Source of the DNA: Brumimicrobium salinarum
Lineage (GTDB): Bacteria; Bacteroidota; Bacteroidia; Flavobacteriales_D; Crocinitomicaceae
NCBI RefSeq assembly: GCF_002844555.1
Contig: NZ_PJNI01000001.1
Location: 434,001 to 498,000 of the forward strand
DNA length: 64,000 nucleotides
Direction: 5' to 3'
In this document: in pieces, positions 47,813 to 57,161 of the stretch
Layout: each line of letters begins with the position of its first letter
Position numbering within the stretch: the stretch's first letter is position 1
Position numbers and translations under genes: made by a program
The notes under the pieces: model-generated
Told to the model about the DNA's origin: nothing
Seen by the model: the letters and a program-made list of their open reading frames with translations, nothing else
The model's database searches: none

Positions 47813-48463
47813 GTGACAGAATTATTCCTCAAAGCAATTGTAACCGGTCTTATTTTAAGTGTAATGCTTGGACCTGCCTTTTTTTTGCTTTTAGAAACGA
47901 GCATAAAAAAAGGAATAAGAGCAGCATTGGCTTTCGATGCGGGTGTTTTATTAAGCGATATTATTTATATTATCATTGCTTATGTGTTTATTCAACAAGT
48001 TGAAGAATTGTCGAGCGGTGGAGATAACGCCTTGATTAGAGCAATTGGTGGCACCCTTTTCTTGGTGTATGGATATATAACATTCGTTAAAAAAGTAGGT
48101 AATATCCAAGTTAAAAAAACACGAGGAACATATACAGAATCTAAGGACTATTGGATACTTTTTATTAAGGGTCTTTTGTTAAATCTAGCGAACCCTTTGG
48201 TGATTTTTTATTGGTTTTCGGTTATGGCTTTAGGTCAATCAGGTTCTGAAAATTCACTTTCAAGCTTCGAAATGTTTATTTACTTGTTGGTTATACTATT
48301 TACCTTTTTCTCGATAGACGTCTTAAAGATTGTAGGTGCTAAAAAACTACGTCCTTTTATTACTGCAGGTTTGCTGCGCTCATTAAATCGTGTAACAGGT
48401 TCAATTTTGATGGGCTTTGGTGTATTTTTAGTAATTAATAGTGTTGTAATGTGGCTCCGATAA
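47813..48463 (+). CDS. LysE-family exporter
   Basis: 216 residues, GTG start, about six transmembrane helices. 'TGLILSVMLGPAFFLLLETS' covers the conserved N-terminal helix with the Gly-Pro motif, and 'GTLFLVYGYITF' and 'LLNLANPLVIFYWF' (the NP motif of TM4) are typical of LysE/RhtB amino-acid exporters. Substrate unknown. It is 19 bp downstream of lepA and probably co-transcribed with it. Confidence 0.88.
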   Translation: MTELFLKAIVTGLILSVMLGPAFFLLLETSIKKGIRAALAFDAGVLLSDIIYIIIAYVFIQQVEELSSGGDNALIRAIGGTLFLVYGYITFVKKVGNIQVKKTRGTYTESKDYWILFIKGLLLNLANPLVIFYWFSVMALGQSGSENSLSSFEMFIYLLVILFTFFSIDVLKIVGAKKLRPFITAGLLRSLNRVTGSILMGFGVFLVINSVVMWLR

Positions 48464-48496
48464 ATGTAACCCATCAAGGAACCATGTATTATTAAA

Positions 48497-50233
48497 ATGA
48501 ATATGATGCAAAAAACAATAACATCCCTTTTATGTCTACTCTTTGTTACCTCTACATTCGTTTATGGACAAAATAGAGAGAAGCTTAAAAATAGATCCAA
48601 AAGACAACTGTTCTATTATGATCCCATCAAAAAAACAAAACTAGAAAGTCAAGGCTATTACTATGTTGATGAATTGGGTGAAACCACAGAACGACACGAC
48701 AAATGGTCTTTTTATAACAAAAAAGGCGAATTAATTGAGGAACGGAATTACCACAGAAATAAATTACATGGCGAGGTAAAAACCTACTATGGTGCAAATC
48801 GTGTGAAAAATATTGGGTATTTTGAAAATGGTATTCAAGACAGTCTTTATGTAGCTTTTCATCTATCTGGAGATACCAGTGAAGTTGGATATTATCACCA
48901 AGGTGAACCTACTGGGAAATGGCGTTATTTTTATCGTGATGGACATCTTAAAACCGTTGAAGAAGTTATAGATAGCATTTCATATATATGGTCTTTTTAC
49001 GCAGCTGATAGCGCACACACCCAAACGGTCGTTGATGGAAACGGTGAAATGGCTGAATATTATACAAACGGTAACCTTAAATCATGGTATAATTACAAAG
49101 ATGGTTTAAGGCATGGGAAATTTGAGGAAGCTTCCGTACATGGTTATTATTTATTGAAAGGTTCTTTTTTAGAAAACCAACCCGATGGCAAATGGGAGTA
49201 TTTTTATTATACGGGAGATTTAGAAAAAGTAAGTCATTATGCTAAGGGCAAACTACATGGAAATTACCGATATTACTATGATAATGGAGAGTTAAGTGTT
49301 GCTGGGCAATATGAATACGGCAAAAAAACGGGTGAATGGACTTGGTATACGAATAGCGGAGTCGTAGACATGAAGGGGAATTTCAAAGAAGACCTTCAAC
49401 ATGGCGCTTGGGTTTATAATTATCCGTCGGGAAAAGTTTCATACCGTGCTAAATATAAGCATGGTAAAAAGAGTGGTAAATGGAAATACTATTATAAAAA
49501 TGGTAAAAAGTTCAAAGTTGGACATTTTGACAATGATCTAAAGAACGGTGAGTGGACGACTTGGTATGAAAATGGAAATACCTTAATGGAGGGTGATTAC
49601 AAAAATGATTTAGAAGAAGGACTTTGGAAAAATTATTGGGAGAATGGACAGCTTAAAAATCAATCCACATTTACGAAAGGGAAATTAAATGGCGAATGGT
49701 TGTCCTTTTACAGTAATGGAATTCCATTATCGAAGGGGAATTATGACATGGGTCAAAAGTCAGGTGAATGGACTGAATATTTTAAAAATGGACGAAAGAG
49801 TGACATTACCAATTACAAGGTTGTTGAACAAAAGTCGAAAACTAAATATGGACCGATGAAAGATAGAGTTAACCGTGTTTCTATAAAACATGGAGATTTC
49901 GTTTCTTTTTCTCAAAAGGACTTTAGTAAAACACAAGAAGGCAAGTATAAAAACGGTGAAAAACATGGCACTTGGACAACTTATCACAAAGGAGGTTTAT
50001 TGCCTGCGGTAATTGCCAACTATAAAAAAGGTGAATTGCATGGAAAAATGAAAACTTTTGAATTTAGAGGGAATCAAATCATTTCTGAGGTAAATTATAA
50101 GAATGGTCGTAAAGATGGTAAAGCAAAAGTTTTTGATAAGGATGGTAAAGTCGTAAAAGAAATGACTTATGAAAATGGGGTTCAAATTATTGAAGGAACT
50201 AAGTCAGGCTCATCTTTTGCACCCGGAAGGTAG
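48497..50233 (+). CDS. exported YwqK/MORN-like repeat protein
   Basis: 578 residues: signal peptide (to about 'STFVYGQN'), then some twenty units of about 23 residues of the form G-x-W-x-x-Y-Y-x-N-G-x-x-x-x-x-G-x-Y-x-x-G-x-x-x-G ('GEWTWYTNSGVVDMKGNF', 'GKWKYYYKNGKKFKVGHF'). Databases often call this a toxin-antitoxin YwqK family antitoxin, but no toxin gene adjoins and the signal peptide argues for an envelope or secreted scaffold. No T9SS tail is evident ('TKSGSSFAPGR' at the end). It is paired with a WG-repeat lipoprotein 42 bp downstream. Confidence 0.82.
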   Translation: MNMMQKTITSLLCLLFVTSTFVYGQNREKLKNRSKRQLFYYDPIKKTKLESQGYYYVDELGETTERHDKWSFYNKKGELIEERNYHRNKLHGEVKTYYGANRVKNIGYFENGIQDSLYVAFHLSGDTSEVGYYHQGEPTGKWRYFYRDGHLKTVEEVIDSISYIWSFYAADSAHTQTVVDGNGEMAEYYTNGNLKSWYNYKDGLRHGKFEEASVHGYYLLKGSFLENQPDGKWEYFYYTGDLEKVSHYAKGKLHGNYRYYYDNGELSVAGQYEYGKKTGEWTWYTNSGVVDMKGNFKEDLQHGAWVYNYPSGKVSYRAKYKHGKKSGKWKYYYKNGKKFKVGHFDNDLKNGEWTTWYENGNTLMEGDYKNDLEEGLWKNYWENGQLKNQSTFTKGKLNGEWLSFYSNGIPLSKGNYDMGQKSGEWTEYFKNGRKSDITNYKVVEQKSKTKYGPMKDRVNRVSIKHGDFVSFSQKDFSKTQEGKYKNGEKHGTWTTYHKGGLLPAVIANYKKGELHGKMKTFEFRGNQIISEVNYKNGRKDGKAKVFDKDGKVVKEMTYENGVQIIEGTKSGSSFAPGR

Positions 50234-50275
50234 GAATGAGATAGGGCTTTAGAGATAAATAAAAACCAAGTAAAA

Positions 50276-52015
50276 ATGAAAACGCATCCAATAGTATTGT
50301 TTTTAGCTTTAATAATATTGGGATCATGTGCTTCATTAAAAAAATCATCCGATTTAGATAAACAAAATTCCTCATCAGAATCAGCATTGGATAGTGTTTT
50401 TATTGATTACCAACCGAAAATTCCCGAAACAGAGTATCGAGTTTTTCGCGCTTCCAAAGAAGATAAGTCGGGTTGGATGAACGTTGAAGGTAAATGGATA
50501 ATAGCGCCTGAATACGATATTGACTTCAAAAGAGAATGGTCTGAAGGGATTAATGTTTGCCGTAAAAATGGGAAATATGGAGCGATAAATTACTCCCATG
50601 AAATTGTAATTCCATTTGAATATAATTTTCCTCCCGATGATTGTTCTGATGGATTAATTCTCGTTTCCGATAGTTTAAGACGAGAGGCTTATTTTTCAAA
50701 GTCAGGCGTTCAAATGACCGACTTCAAAAGAAGGCAACCTGAGTTTAGACATGGTTTTGCGGTAATTAAATCGAATCGTGAAAGATTTGCCTATTACCCC
50801 AGGATCACTCTTAAAAACTCAAAAGGTAGAACAGATATTTACAAAGGAGATTTCTTTGTTGTGAATAATCAATTTGATACCCTTTTGCAGTTTCAAAACG
50901 TACCTTTTTTTCTTGGATTTGGAAGTTTAAACAACAACAGAAGAACCTTCTTTTTATATCCATTCATATCACTACATGCCGATGTTGGAATTTCTTATGG
51001 ACAATACGGTTATCTTGATAAAAAAGGAGAAATCGCCATTGCTCCAAAATTCAGAGCCCTCGATGTGTTTACGCCTGTTTCACAAGGAGTTGTTCGCGAT
51101 GCAGATTGTCCATTTAATTCAAACCTTTCAAAAGTACGGTTAAATAATGATTACTTTTTTATAGATACAATTGGAAATAAGCAGTTTGAGTTAAAATCAT
51201 CGAGAGAAAAATTACATGATGTGGGTAATTTTAATAATTATGGAATTGCAGGTTATCGAACATTTGGAAAGGTTTCAAATTCGAGCATGATACATTTGAT
51301 TGATAGTACTGGGACAATTGTGCACGAAGCTTATGAGAGTGATGCTCCTTTGTCTTATGGTGGTGGATTGATTAGCCACCAACCAGATAATTATTGTATT
51401 CCCATCTTCGATATGAAAAATAATCTTTTTAGAATACACACTCCAGACTTTGTTCCATTTACAACCTTTCCAATAATGGATTCCTCAAAATCAATTTACT
51501 ATAAATATAGAGACCTATTTGGTAAAGAATTGAATGATGAATTTGTTTTAACGCAATTCGAAATAAAGAAAGATGTTCCTGGTTATGCGAGTTCCCACAA
51601 ATGTTTGATCGATAAAAACGGTAATGCAAAATCTTCTCGGTTTCCGTTTAAGTCTCTACTTTCAAGTACTTTTGGAAATTTCACCTTAACTGATACAACA
51701 ACAAGAACTAGTACATTTTATGATTTTAATAAAAACGCATTGTTTGAATGTGATTCTTGCTTCTTTGTCTACGATTTTAGACTTAGACATAACGGAATTT
51801 ATAAGGTGCTATTTCCCAATGGAAGTCCTAAATACATAAATTATAAGGGAAAAGTCCTTAGTGATAAATTTGATTCAATGAATGAGAAGATTTACGATAT
51901 ATCGAGTCAAGTAAGAAACTACGATCAGAACACGCAACAACGTTTAAACGTGACTGAGGAAGAAATTATTCAGCTTTTCGAAGAATCGATTATGAATGAG
52001 CGGATTATGAAGTAA
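50276..52015 (+). CDS. WG-repeat lipoprotein
   Basis: 579 residues. Lipoprotein signal 'MKTHPIVLFLALIILGSC' (Cys18). WG-type beta-hairpin units run through the first two thirds: 'SGWMNVEGKWIIAPEYD', 'KYGAINYSHEIVIPFEYN', 'YGYLDKKGEIAIAPKFRALD'. The last third is more irregular. Its role is unknown; WG repeats are thought to bind partners or ligands. It is the last gene of the lepA run. It converges with mgtE across only 14 bp. Confidence 0.82.
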   Translation: MKTHPIVLFLALIILGSCASLKKSSDLDKQNSSSESALDSVFIDYQPKIPETEYRVFRASKEDKSGWMNVEGKWIIAPEYDIDFKREWSEGINVCRKNGKYGAINYSHEIVIPFEYNFPPDDCSDGLILVSDSLRREAYFSKSGVQMTDFKRRQPEFRHGFAVIKSNRERFAYYPRITLKNSKGRTDIYKGDFFVVNNQFDTLLQFQNVPFFLGFGSLNNNRRTFFLYPFISLHADVGISYGQYGYLDKKGEIAIAPKFRALDVFTPVSQGVVRDADCPFNSNLSKVRLNNDYFFIDTIGNKQFELKSSREKLHDVGNFNNYGIAGYRTFGKVSNSSMIHLIDSTGTIVHEAYESDAPLSYGGGLISHQPDNYCIPIFDMKNNLFRIHTPDFVPFTTFPIMDSSKSIYYKYRDLFGKELNDEFVLTQFEIKKDVPGYASSHKCLIDKNGNAKSSRFPFKSLLSSTFGNFTLTDTTTRTSTFYDFNKNALFECDSCFFVYDFRLRHNGIYKVLFPNGSPKYINYKGKVLSDKFDSMNEKIYDISSQVRNYDQNTQQRLNVTEEEIIQLFEESIMNERIMK

Positions 52016-52029
52016 TATTTTTCCTACAA

Positions 52030-53376
52030 TTACAACCCAAAAACCATCATTCCCACTGCGAAGTAGATAAACAAGCCTACAACATCATTGAGCGTGGTAA
52101 TAAAAGGCCCAGTAGCAACAGCTGGGTCAATTTTATACCTGTGCAAGGCTAAAGGAATAAGCGTTCCAAAGATGGCTGCAAACACAATAACAATAAACAA
52201 AGCAATGCTCACAGAAATTCCCAAGCGCATGTTTTGAAGTAACCAGGTAACAAGAAAAATAAAGGTTCCGCAAATAAGACCATTCAATATTCCTAAACCT
52301 GCTTCACGTTTAACACGGGCAAAAATACTACTAAACTGATTGGTTCCATTAGCAATTGATTGAACAACAATAGCACTTGATTGAACGCCTACATTTCCAC
52401 CCATTGCGGCTACAAGTGGAATAAAAAATGCTAAAGAAGGAATTTGACCGATTTGTGTTTCAAAATTACCAATCACTTGCGAGCCTAAAACTCCACCCAA
52501 AAGTCCAATCAGCAACCAAGGAAGCCTTGCTCTTGACATTTTCCATATACTTGAGTTGTGTTCCACATTTTCGGAAATACCAGAAGCCATTTGAAAGTCT
52601 TTATCAGCTTCCTCTCGAATCACATCAACAATATCATCAATGGTAATTCTTCCAACAAGTTTCTTTTGTAAATCCAATACAGGGATAGAAACAAGATCAT
52701 ATTTATCCATCATCCGCGCCACCTCTTCAGCTTCTTCGTTGGTATAAACATAAACCATGTTTTTGTCCTTATAAATGTCCTTCACCAATTTTGTTCTGTT
52801 GGCAACCAAAAGCGCTCTAAGAGAAAGAGTTCCTACGAGATTATCATTATTGTCTACTACATAAATAGAATGAACTTTCTCCACCTCTTCTGCTTGTCGT
52901 CGTAACTCAATCACGCAACGATTAACAGGCCACTCCAATTTAGCACGAATAAACTCCGTTTGCATCAATCCACCCGCTGTGTCTTCGTCATAATTAAGTA
53001 AATCAACCAATTCAGAAGCATCTTCTGTATCCATTTTGGAGATGACTTCTAATTGTCGATCGGTATCCATTTCTCCCAAAATGTCGACTGCATCATCCGA
53101 ATCGAGATTTTCAAGTTGAAGTGCTAACTGGTCAGTATTAAAGCTTTCTACAAAACGCTGGCGAACATCATCTTCCAGTTCCATCAATACATCACCCTGT
53201 AGGTCGTGATCAAGTTGGTTGTATACAAACTTTGCTTCTTCGTTATCTAACTCATCTATAATTTCAGCAATATCCGCTGGATGTAAATGAATTAACTCAT
53301 TCATGAATGCGGAGTTATTTTCCGCAATCATTACTTTTATATTTGCTAAATAATCTTTAGTTAATTCAAACTGCAT
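52030..53376 (-). CDS. mgtE: magnesium transporter MgtE
   Basis: 448 residues. N domain (about 25-130, 'HPADIAEIIDELDNEEAKFV'), tandem CBS domains (about 135-260, 'IYVVDNNDNLVGTLSLRALL', 'LVSIPVLDLQKKLVGRITIDD'), then five transmembrane helices with the selectivity region 'PLVAAMGGNVGVQSSAIVVQ' and 'TTLNDVVGLFIYF'. It forms a dimeric Mg2+ channel gated by cytoplasmic Mg2+ through the N and CBS domains. Third in the minus-strand run DUF4286 - rsmA - mgtE, 45 bp after rsmA; this linkage is common in the phylum. Confidence 0.95.
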   Translation of the reverse strand: MQFELTKDYLANIKVMIAENNSAFMNELIHLHPADIAEIIDELDNEEAKFVYNQLDHDLQGDVLMELEDDVRQRFVESFNTDQLALQLENLDSDDAVDILGEMDTDRQLEVISKMDTEDASELVDLLNYDEDTAGGLMQTEFIRAKLEWPVNRCVIELRRQAEEVEKVHSIYVVDNNDNLVGTLSLRALLVANRTKLVKDIYKDKNMVYVYTNEEAEEVARMMDKYDLVSIPVLDLQKKLVGRITIDDIVDVIREEADKDFQMASGISENVEHNSSIWKMSRARLPWLLIGLLGGVLGSQVIGNFETQIGQIPSLAFFIPLVAAMGGNVGVQSSAIVVQSIANGTNQFSSIFARVKREAGLGILNGLICGTFIFLVTWLLQNMRLGISVSIALFIVIVFAAIFGTLIPLALHRYKIDPAVATGPFITTLNDVVGLFIYFAVGMMVFGL

Positions 53377-53421
53377 GCTTTCAAAATTTAGGTAAAATTA
53401 CAAACAATAAAAAAACTGCAC

Positions 53422-54216
53422 CTATTGTGCATTGCTTTTAATTGTTTCTTCTACCAATTGCGTTAATTCTATAAATTGCTTTACACTTAAGGTCTCGGCT
53501 CTTTGCTTTAAATATGGATGTGCTGGTAAATTTTGAACATCAAGAATCACTTTTAGACCATTGCGAATTGTCTTCCTCCGTTGATTAAATGTTGCTTTTA
53601 CAACCTTTTTGAAAAGGGTTTCATCACACGGTAAATGCGTTCTTTCATTCCGTATGCATCGAATCACACCAGATTTAACCTTTGGCGGTGGATTAAACAC
53701 ATTTTCATGTACAGTAAAACAGTAAGAAATATCGTAATACGTTTGCATAAGAACACTTAAAATGCCATACTTTTTAGATCCTGGAGGCTCTGCAACGCGT
53801 TCAGCTACTTCCTTTTGAAACATTCCCATTATCTCCGGAATTTGATTTCGATATGTTATGCAATGAAAAAGAATCTGAGAGGATATGTTGTAAGGGAAAT
53901 TTCCTACCACAGCAAATTGTTCACCCTCAAAAAAGGTGGAAAGATCTGTTTTAAGAAAGTCTTGCTGGTGTACTTTTCCATGAAGTGATGGATAGTTTGA
54001 ATTTAGGTACGCAACAGAGTCTGCATCTACTTCCATTACATGTAGATTAATAGCATCGTTCTGTAGAAAATGAGCTGTAATAGCACCCATTCCAGGTCCA
54101 ATTTCAAGTACATTGTGAGTGCCTCCGAAATTCGTATATTGATTAACAATTTTTTTACAGATATTCTGATCCGTAAGAAAATGTTGCCCTAAATGTTTTT
54201 TTGGTTGTACACCCAT
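53422..54216 (-). CDS. rsmA: 16S rRNA (adenine(1518)-N(6)/adenine(1519)-N(6))-dimethyltransferase
   Basis: 264 residues, usual KsgA/RsmA length. 'KKHLGQHFLTDQNICKKIV' is the N-terminal signature; 'VLEIGPGMGAITAHFL' binds SAM; the catalytic 'VVGNFPYNISSQIL' is the NxPY motif; and 'FNPPPKVKSGVIRC' follows as expected. It dimethylates two adjacent adenines in helix 45 of 16S rRNA during late 30S assembly. It starts 10 bp after the DUF4286 stop codon. Confidence 0.97.
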   Translation of the reverse strand: MGVQPKKHLGQHFLTDQNICKKIVNQYTNFGGTHNVLEIGPGMGAITAHFLQNDAINLHVMEVDADSVAYLNSNYPSLHGKVHQQDFLKTDLSTFFEGEQFAVVGNFPYNISSQILFHCITYRNQIPEIMGMFQKEVAERVAEPPGSKKYGILSVLMQTYYDISYCFTVHENVFNPPPKVKSGVIRCIRNERTHLPCDETLFKKVVKATFNQRRKTIRNGLKVILDVQNLPAHPYLKQRAETLSVKQFIELTQLVEETIKSNAQ

Positions 54217-54226
54217 TACTTTAGTG

Positions 54227-54541
54227 TTATTTTTGAAATTCTTGGACTACAGAAAGCAATGTTCTAAACGATGCAAACTTACCTTTAAACTTTTCGGTGT
54301 GTTCCGCTTGAAGTTGGGGTGCATATTTCTCTTGATACGTATCTAAATCTTCTTCTGAATGTGCTGTGTACATAATTGCAAAGGTGAGACCTCCTTCTTC
54401 TTCTCCTTTTACACGACAGATTTTACTATCTCGGAAATAACCTGTTGCCATAACATCAGGAATATGTTGTTCTTTCATCCAAAGTAACCATGCATCGGCA
54501 ACATTTGCGTCAATACTTATTGTAACATTATAAACTACCAT
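54227..54541 (-). CDS. DUF4286 family protein
   Basis: 104 residues, cytoplasmic, a ferredoxin-like alpha/beta pattern. 'MVVYNVTISIDANVADAWLLW' then 'KEQHIPDVMATGYFRDSKIC' and 'GGLTFAIMYTAHSEEDLDTY' fit the DUF4286 family found beside rsmA in Bacteroidota. Function is unknown; a fold like the antibiotic-monooxygenase type is possible. A TAAATTTG box (54546-54553 on the plus strand) ends only four bases before the start codon, so the transcript may be nearly leaderless. Confidence 0.85.
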   Translation of the reverse strand: MVVYNVTISIDANVADAWLLWMKEQHIPDVMATGYFRDSKICRVKGEEEGGLTFAIMYTAHSEEDLDTYQEKYAPQLQAEHTEKFKGKFASFRTLLSVVQEFQK

Positions 54542-54786
54542 GGTGCAAATTTACAAAAGCGATTTCAATTCATTGGTTTGAAAACCATAAACAATAACTA
54601 TGATGCAATAAAAAGACGCTTTTCAGTTAATGTTTGAAAGAAACAATGCGATATAATTTATGTAACAAAGTTAAACATCTTGTAAATCATTTTCCTGAAA
54701 AGCATCTTTAAAAAAAGGGTGTATTGAGGTTTTAGCGCTAGCGATTAAAAAACCATATTAGGAATGTAGTAATAAACGGATAAAGC
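54542..54786. promoter_or_regulatory. intergenic region upstream of DUF4286
   Basis: 245 bp. The -7-like TAAATTTG on the minus strand (54546-54553) abuts the DUF4286 start codon; upstream of it (plus-strand 54554-54580) no good TTG partner is seen at 19-21 nt. The remainder, past the end of the DUF3108 gene, includes the palindrome TAGCGCTA at 54733-54740 in AT-rich sequence and nothing else I can name. Confidence 0.35.
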
Positions 54787-55569
54787 TTATTTTTTTGCTA
54801 AATCTCCCATTAATCCGCTCCATTCTACAAGGTGCATTTTTACACTTCCTACTGGAATTTTTGCTTTGACCAAAACAGGGATACGATTAGCATCATTGGT
54901 AACCCAAAATTCTACGTCATCCTCTTTTTCAAAATATCTTCCTTCTTGAACAACAGGCTGAAACTTTAAACATTCGAAAGTTCCTTTTCTAATCTTAATT
55001 TCATCCTTACCAACATAGCGAATTTTTAAGGGCCAAATCTCTTCGTCCATAAAACATTTGAATTCGGTTACTTCGCCAACTTTCATGTTTTTAAAATCAA
55101 GTGTTCGCGCATAGTAAAAAGAAGATATCATATCTTGAATTCCTAGAGGAACTTTATATTCTTTTCCCTCTGCAAGCACCTTTTGTTGATCTTGTTTAAA
55201 TTTATATTCTTGATTAATTTCATAACCGCCTTCATTTACGTCACGTACAAAATGCCAAGGGAAAGCACCTTGTTTATCTATATATGACTCGTAAGTATCT
55301 TCGACTTTGAAAAACCAATTAAAAGCACCTAAAGTTTTTCCTTCTCCTTTAACATGATAAAGAGGACGACCATTTGCACCCTTTTTTGAAGTTTCATTCA
55401 CGGTTAAAACGGCTTCACCTGCATCCATAATTCCATAACTAATTCTATAACGTAAAGTTTCTCCACTGGTAAAACTTTTGGTTTCTATATTTGGGTAAAA
55501 AATTGTTGTTGAGCTTGTCATTCCAACAAGCAAAAGTCCTATTGTTATTATTGAAATGAGTGTTTTCAT
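54787..55569 (-). CDS. exported DUF3108 domain protein
   Basis: 260 residues with a signal peptide (to about 'GMTSSTTIFYP'). 'FTSGETLRYRISYGIMDAGEAVLTV' opens the DUF3108 beta fold; 'YESYIDKQGAFPWHFVRDVNEG' and 'WVTNDANRIPVLVKAKIPVG' complete it. The family lies in the envelope and is of unknown function, possibly lipid- or polymer-binding. It is transcribed alone, divergent from the cardiolipin synthase gene. Confidence 0.88.
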   Translation of the reverse strand: MKTLISIITIGLLLVGMTSSTTIFYPNIETKSFTSGETLRYRISYGIMDAGEAVLTVNETSKKGANGRPLYHVKGEGKTLGAFNWFFKVEDTYESYIDKQGAFPWHFVRDVNEGGYEINQEYKFKQDQQKVLAEGKEYKVPLGIQDMISSFYYARTLDFKNMKVGEVTEFKCFMDEEIWPLKIRYVGKDEIKIRKGTFECLKFQPVVQEGRYFEKEDDVEFWVTNDANRIPVLVKAKIPVGSVKMHLVEWSGLMGDLAKK

Positions 55570-55654
55570 AATTTTTTATTTTGTATTCGATAGTATAATT
55601 TACAAAAAACCTGCCACATTATAAAATTTATGTAAATTCAAGAATTGAAAACAG

Positions 55655-57109
55655 ATGCCTTTCAGTAGGTTTAACGCTTTTTTTATGATTGCATTGTGGA
55701 TTACACTTCAAATTATTTATGTCATCGTGGTTATCATTGTGTGTATGCGCATTATCAATGATACACAAAGTTTTGCAAAATCTTTAGCGTATTTACTTTT
55801 AGTGGTATTGGTACCGATTTTTGGTGTAATCTTTTACCTTTCTTTTGGTATTAACTACCGCAAAAGAAAAATGTATTCCAAAAAACTCATTAAAGATAAA
55901 ACGTTATCAAAACAATTAGAAATGTTGGTGCTTAACTATGCGCAAACAACTTTTGAGGAATCGAAGCCTATTTTAAAAGATTACAAGAAGCTCATTAACA
56001 TGATAACTAATGATACCTTGAGTAGTATTTCCGACAACAATCAAGTGAAACTGTTATTTAATGGAGAGGAAAAATTCCCAAAAGTTTTGGAAAGTATCGC
56101 ACAAGCAAAACATCATATTCATATCGAATACTATATTTTTGAAAACGATAAAATTGGGAATCAAATCATTGATTTATTAATTGAAAAAGCCAAGGAAGGA
56201 GTTGAAGTACGATTTATTTACGATGATTATGGTAGTCGAGGGGTGAGAGGTAAATTAGTAAAGAAACTACGAAAAGCAGGTGTAAAGGCTTTTCCATTTC
56301 ATCGGGTAATATTTATTTATTTGGCCAATCGACTCAATTATAGAAACCATAGAAAAATTATCATAATCGATGGTCAAGAAGCTTTTATAGGCGGTATTAA
56401 TGTAAGTGATAAATATATTAATGCTTCGGGTAACAATGAGCAAATGTATTGGCGTGACACACATCTTTACATAAAAGGAGCAGCAGTTTATTTTTTACAG
56501 CATACCTTTATGTGCGATTGGAATTTCTGTGCTAAAGATGAATTAGAACTATCGATGGCGTATTTTCCACTTTCAAACACAATTGATTTACCCAAAGAAA
56601 AAATTGTACAAATTGTTTCTAGTGGACCTGATTCAAGAGTTCCTACAATTCTGTATTCTCAATTACAAATAATTAATCTCGCCAAGGAAGAAGTATTAAT
56701 AACAACTCCATATTTTATTCCTGGAGAAGGTATAATTGATGCATTAGTTGTAGCTGCTTTAGGCGGTGTAAAAGTAAAACTTTTAGTACCAGGTGTTTCT
56801 GATTCCAAGCTTGTAAACGCGGCTGCACGGTCTTATTATAAAGAATTACTTGCTGCTGGTGTTGAGATTTACACCTATCAAAAAGGATTTGTACATGCCA
56901 AAACAGCTGTTGCCGATAAAAAAGTAGCGGTTGTAGGAACAGCGAATATGGATTATAGAAGTTTTGATCTTAATTTTGAAGTGAACGCGATAGTTTATGA
57001 TGATGAAATCGCTCAAGAGTTGACTTCAGCATTTTATAAGGATTTAGCATTTGCCCATAAAATTGATTACGAAATTTGGAAACAACGTTCGCAAGCAAAA
57101 AAATGCTAG
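55655..57109 (+). CDS. cls: cardiolipin synthase
   Basis: 484 residues: two N-terminal transmembrane helices (about 8-30 and 40-65, 'ALWITLQIIYVIVVIIV'), then two phospholipase-D domains, each with an HKD motif: 'NHRKIIIIDGQEAFIGG' and 'VHAKTAVADKKVAVVGTANMD'. It condenses two phosphatidylglycerols to cardiolipin, or uses phosphatidylethanolamine in some types, at the inner membrane. Length and layout match ClsA-type enzymes. It converges with the photolyase operon. Confidence 0.93.
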   Translation: MPFSRFNAFFMIALWITLQIIYVIVVIIVCMRIINDTQSFAKSLAYLLLVVLVPIFGVIFYLSFGINYRKRKMYSKKLIKDKTLSKQLEMLVLNYAQTTFEESKPILKDYKKLINMITNDTLSSISDNNQVKLLFNGEEKFPKVLESIAQAKHHIHIEYYIFENDKIGNQIIDLLIEKAKEGVEVRFIYDDYGSRGVRGKLVKKLRKAGVKAFPFHRVIFIYLANRLNYRNHRKIIIIDGQEAFIGGINVSDKYINASGNNEQMYWRDTHLYIKGAAVYFLQHTFMCDWNFCAKDELELSMAYFPLSNTIDLPKEKIVQIVSSGPDSRVPTILYSQLQIINLAKEEVLITTPYFIPGEGIIDALVVAALGGVKVKLLVPGVSDSKLVNAAARSYYKELLAAGVEIYTYQKGFVHAKTAVADKKVAVVGTANMDYRSFDLNFEVNAIVYDDEIAQELTSAFYKDLAFAHKIDYEIWKQRSQAKKC

Positions 57110-57161
57110 AAAAGACTGTGCGTTTGGTTTCTCCGCTGCTCTAACGATTAAAATCTAAAGG

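Noticed and set aside
48497-50233. Toxin-antitoxin system, because YwqK-type repeats are often annotated as antitoxin
   Set aside because: The protein has a signal peptide and no toxin-like gene adjoins; the label is inherited annotation.
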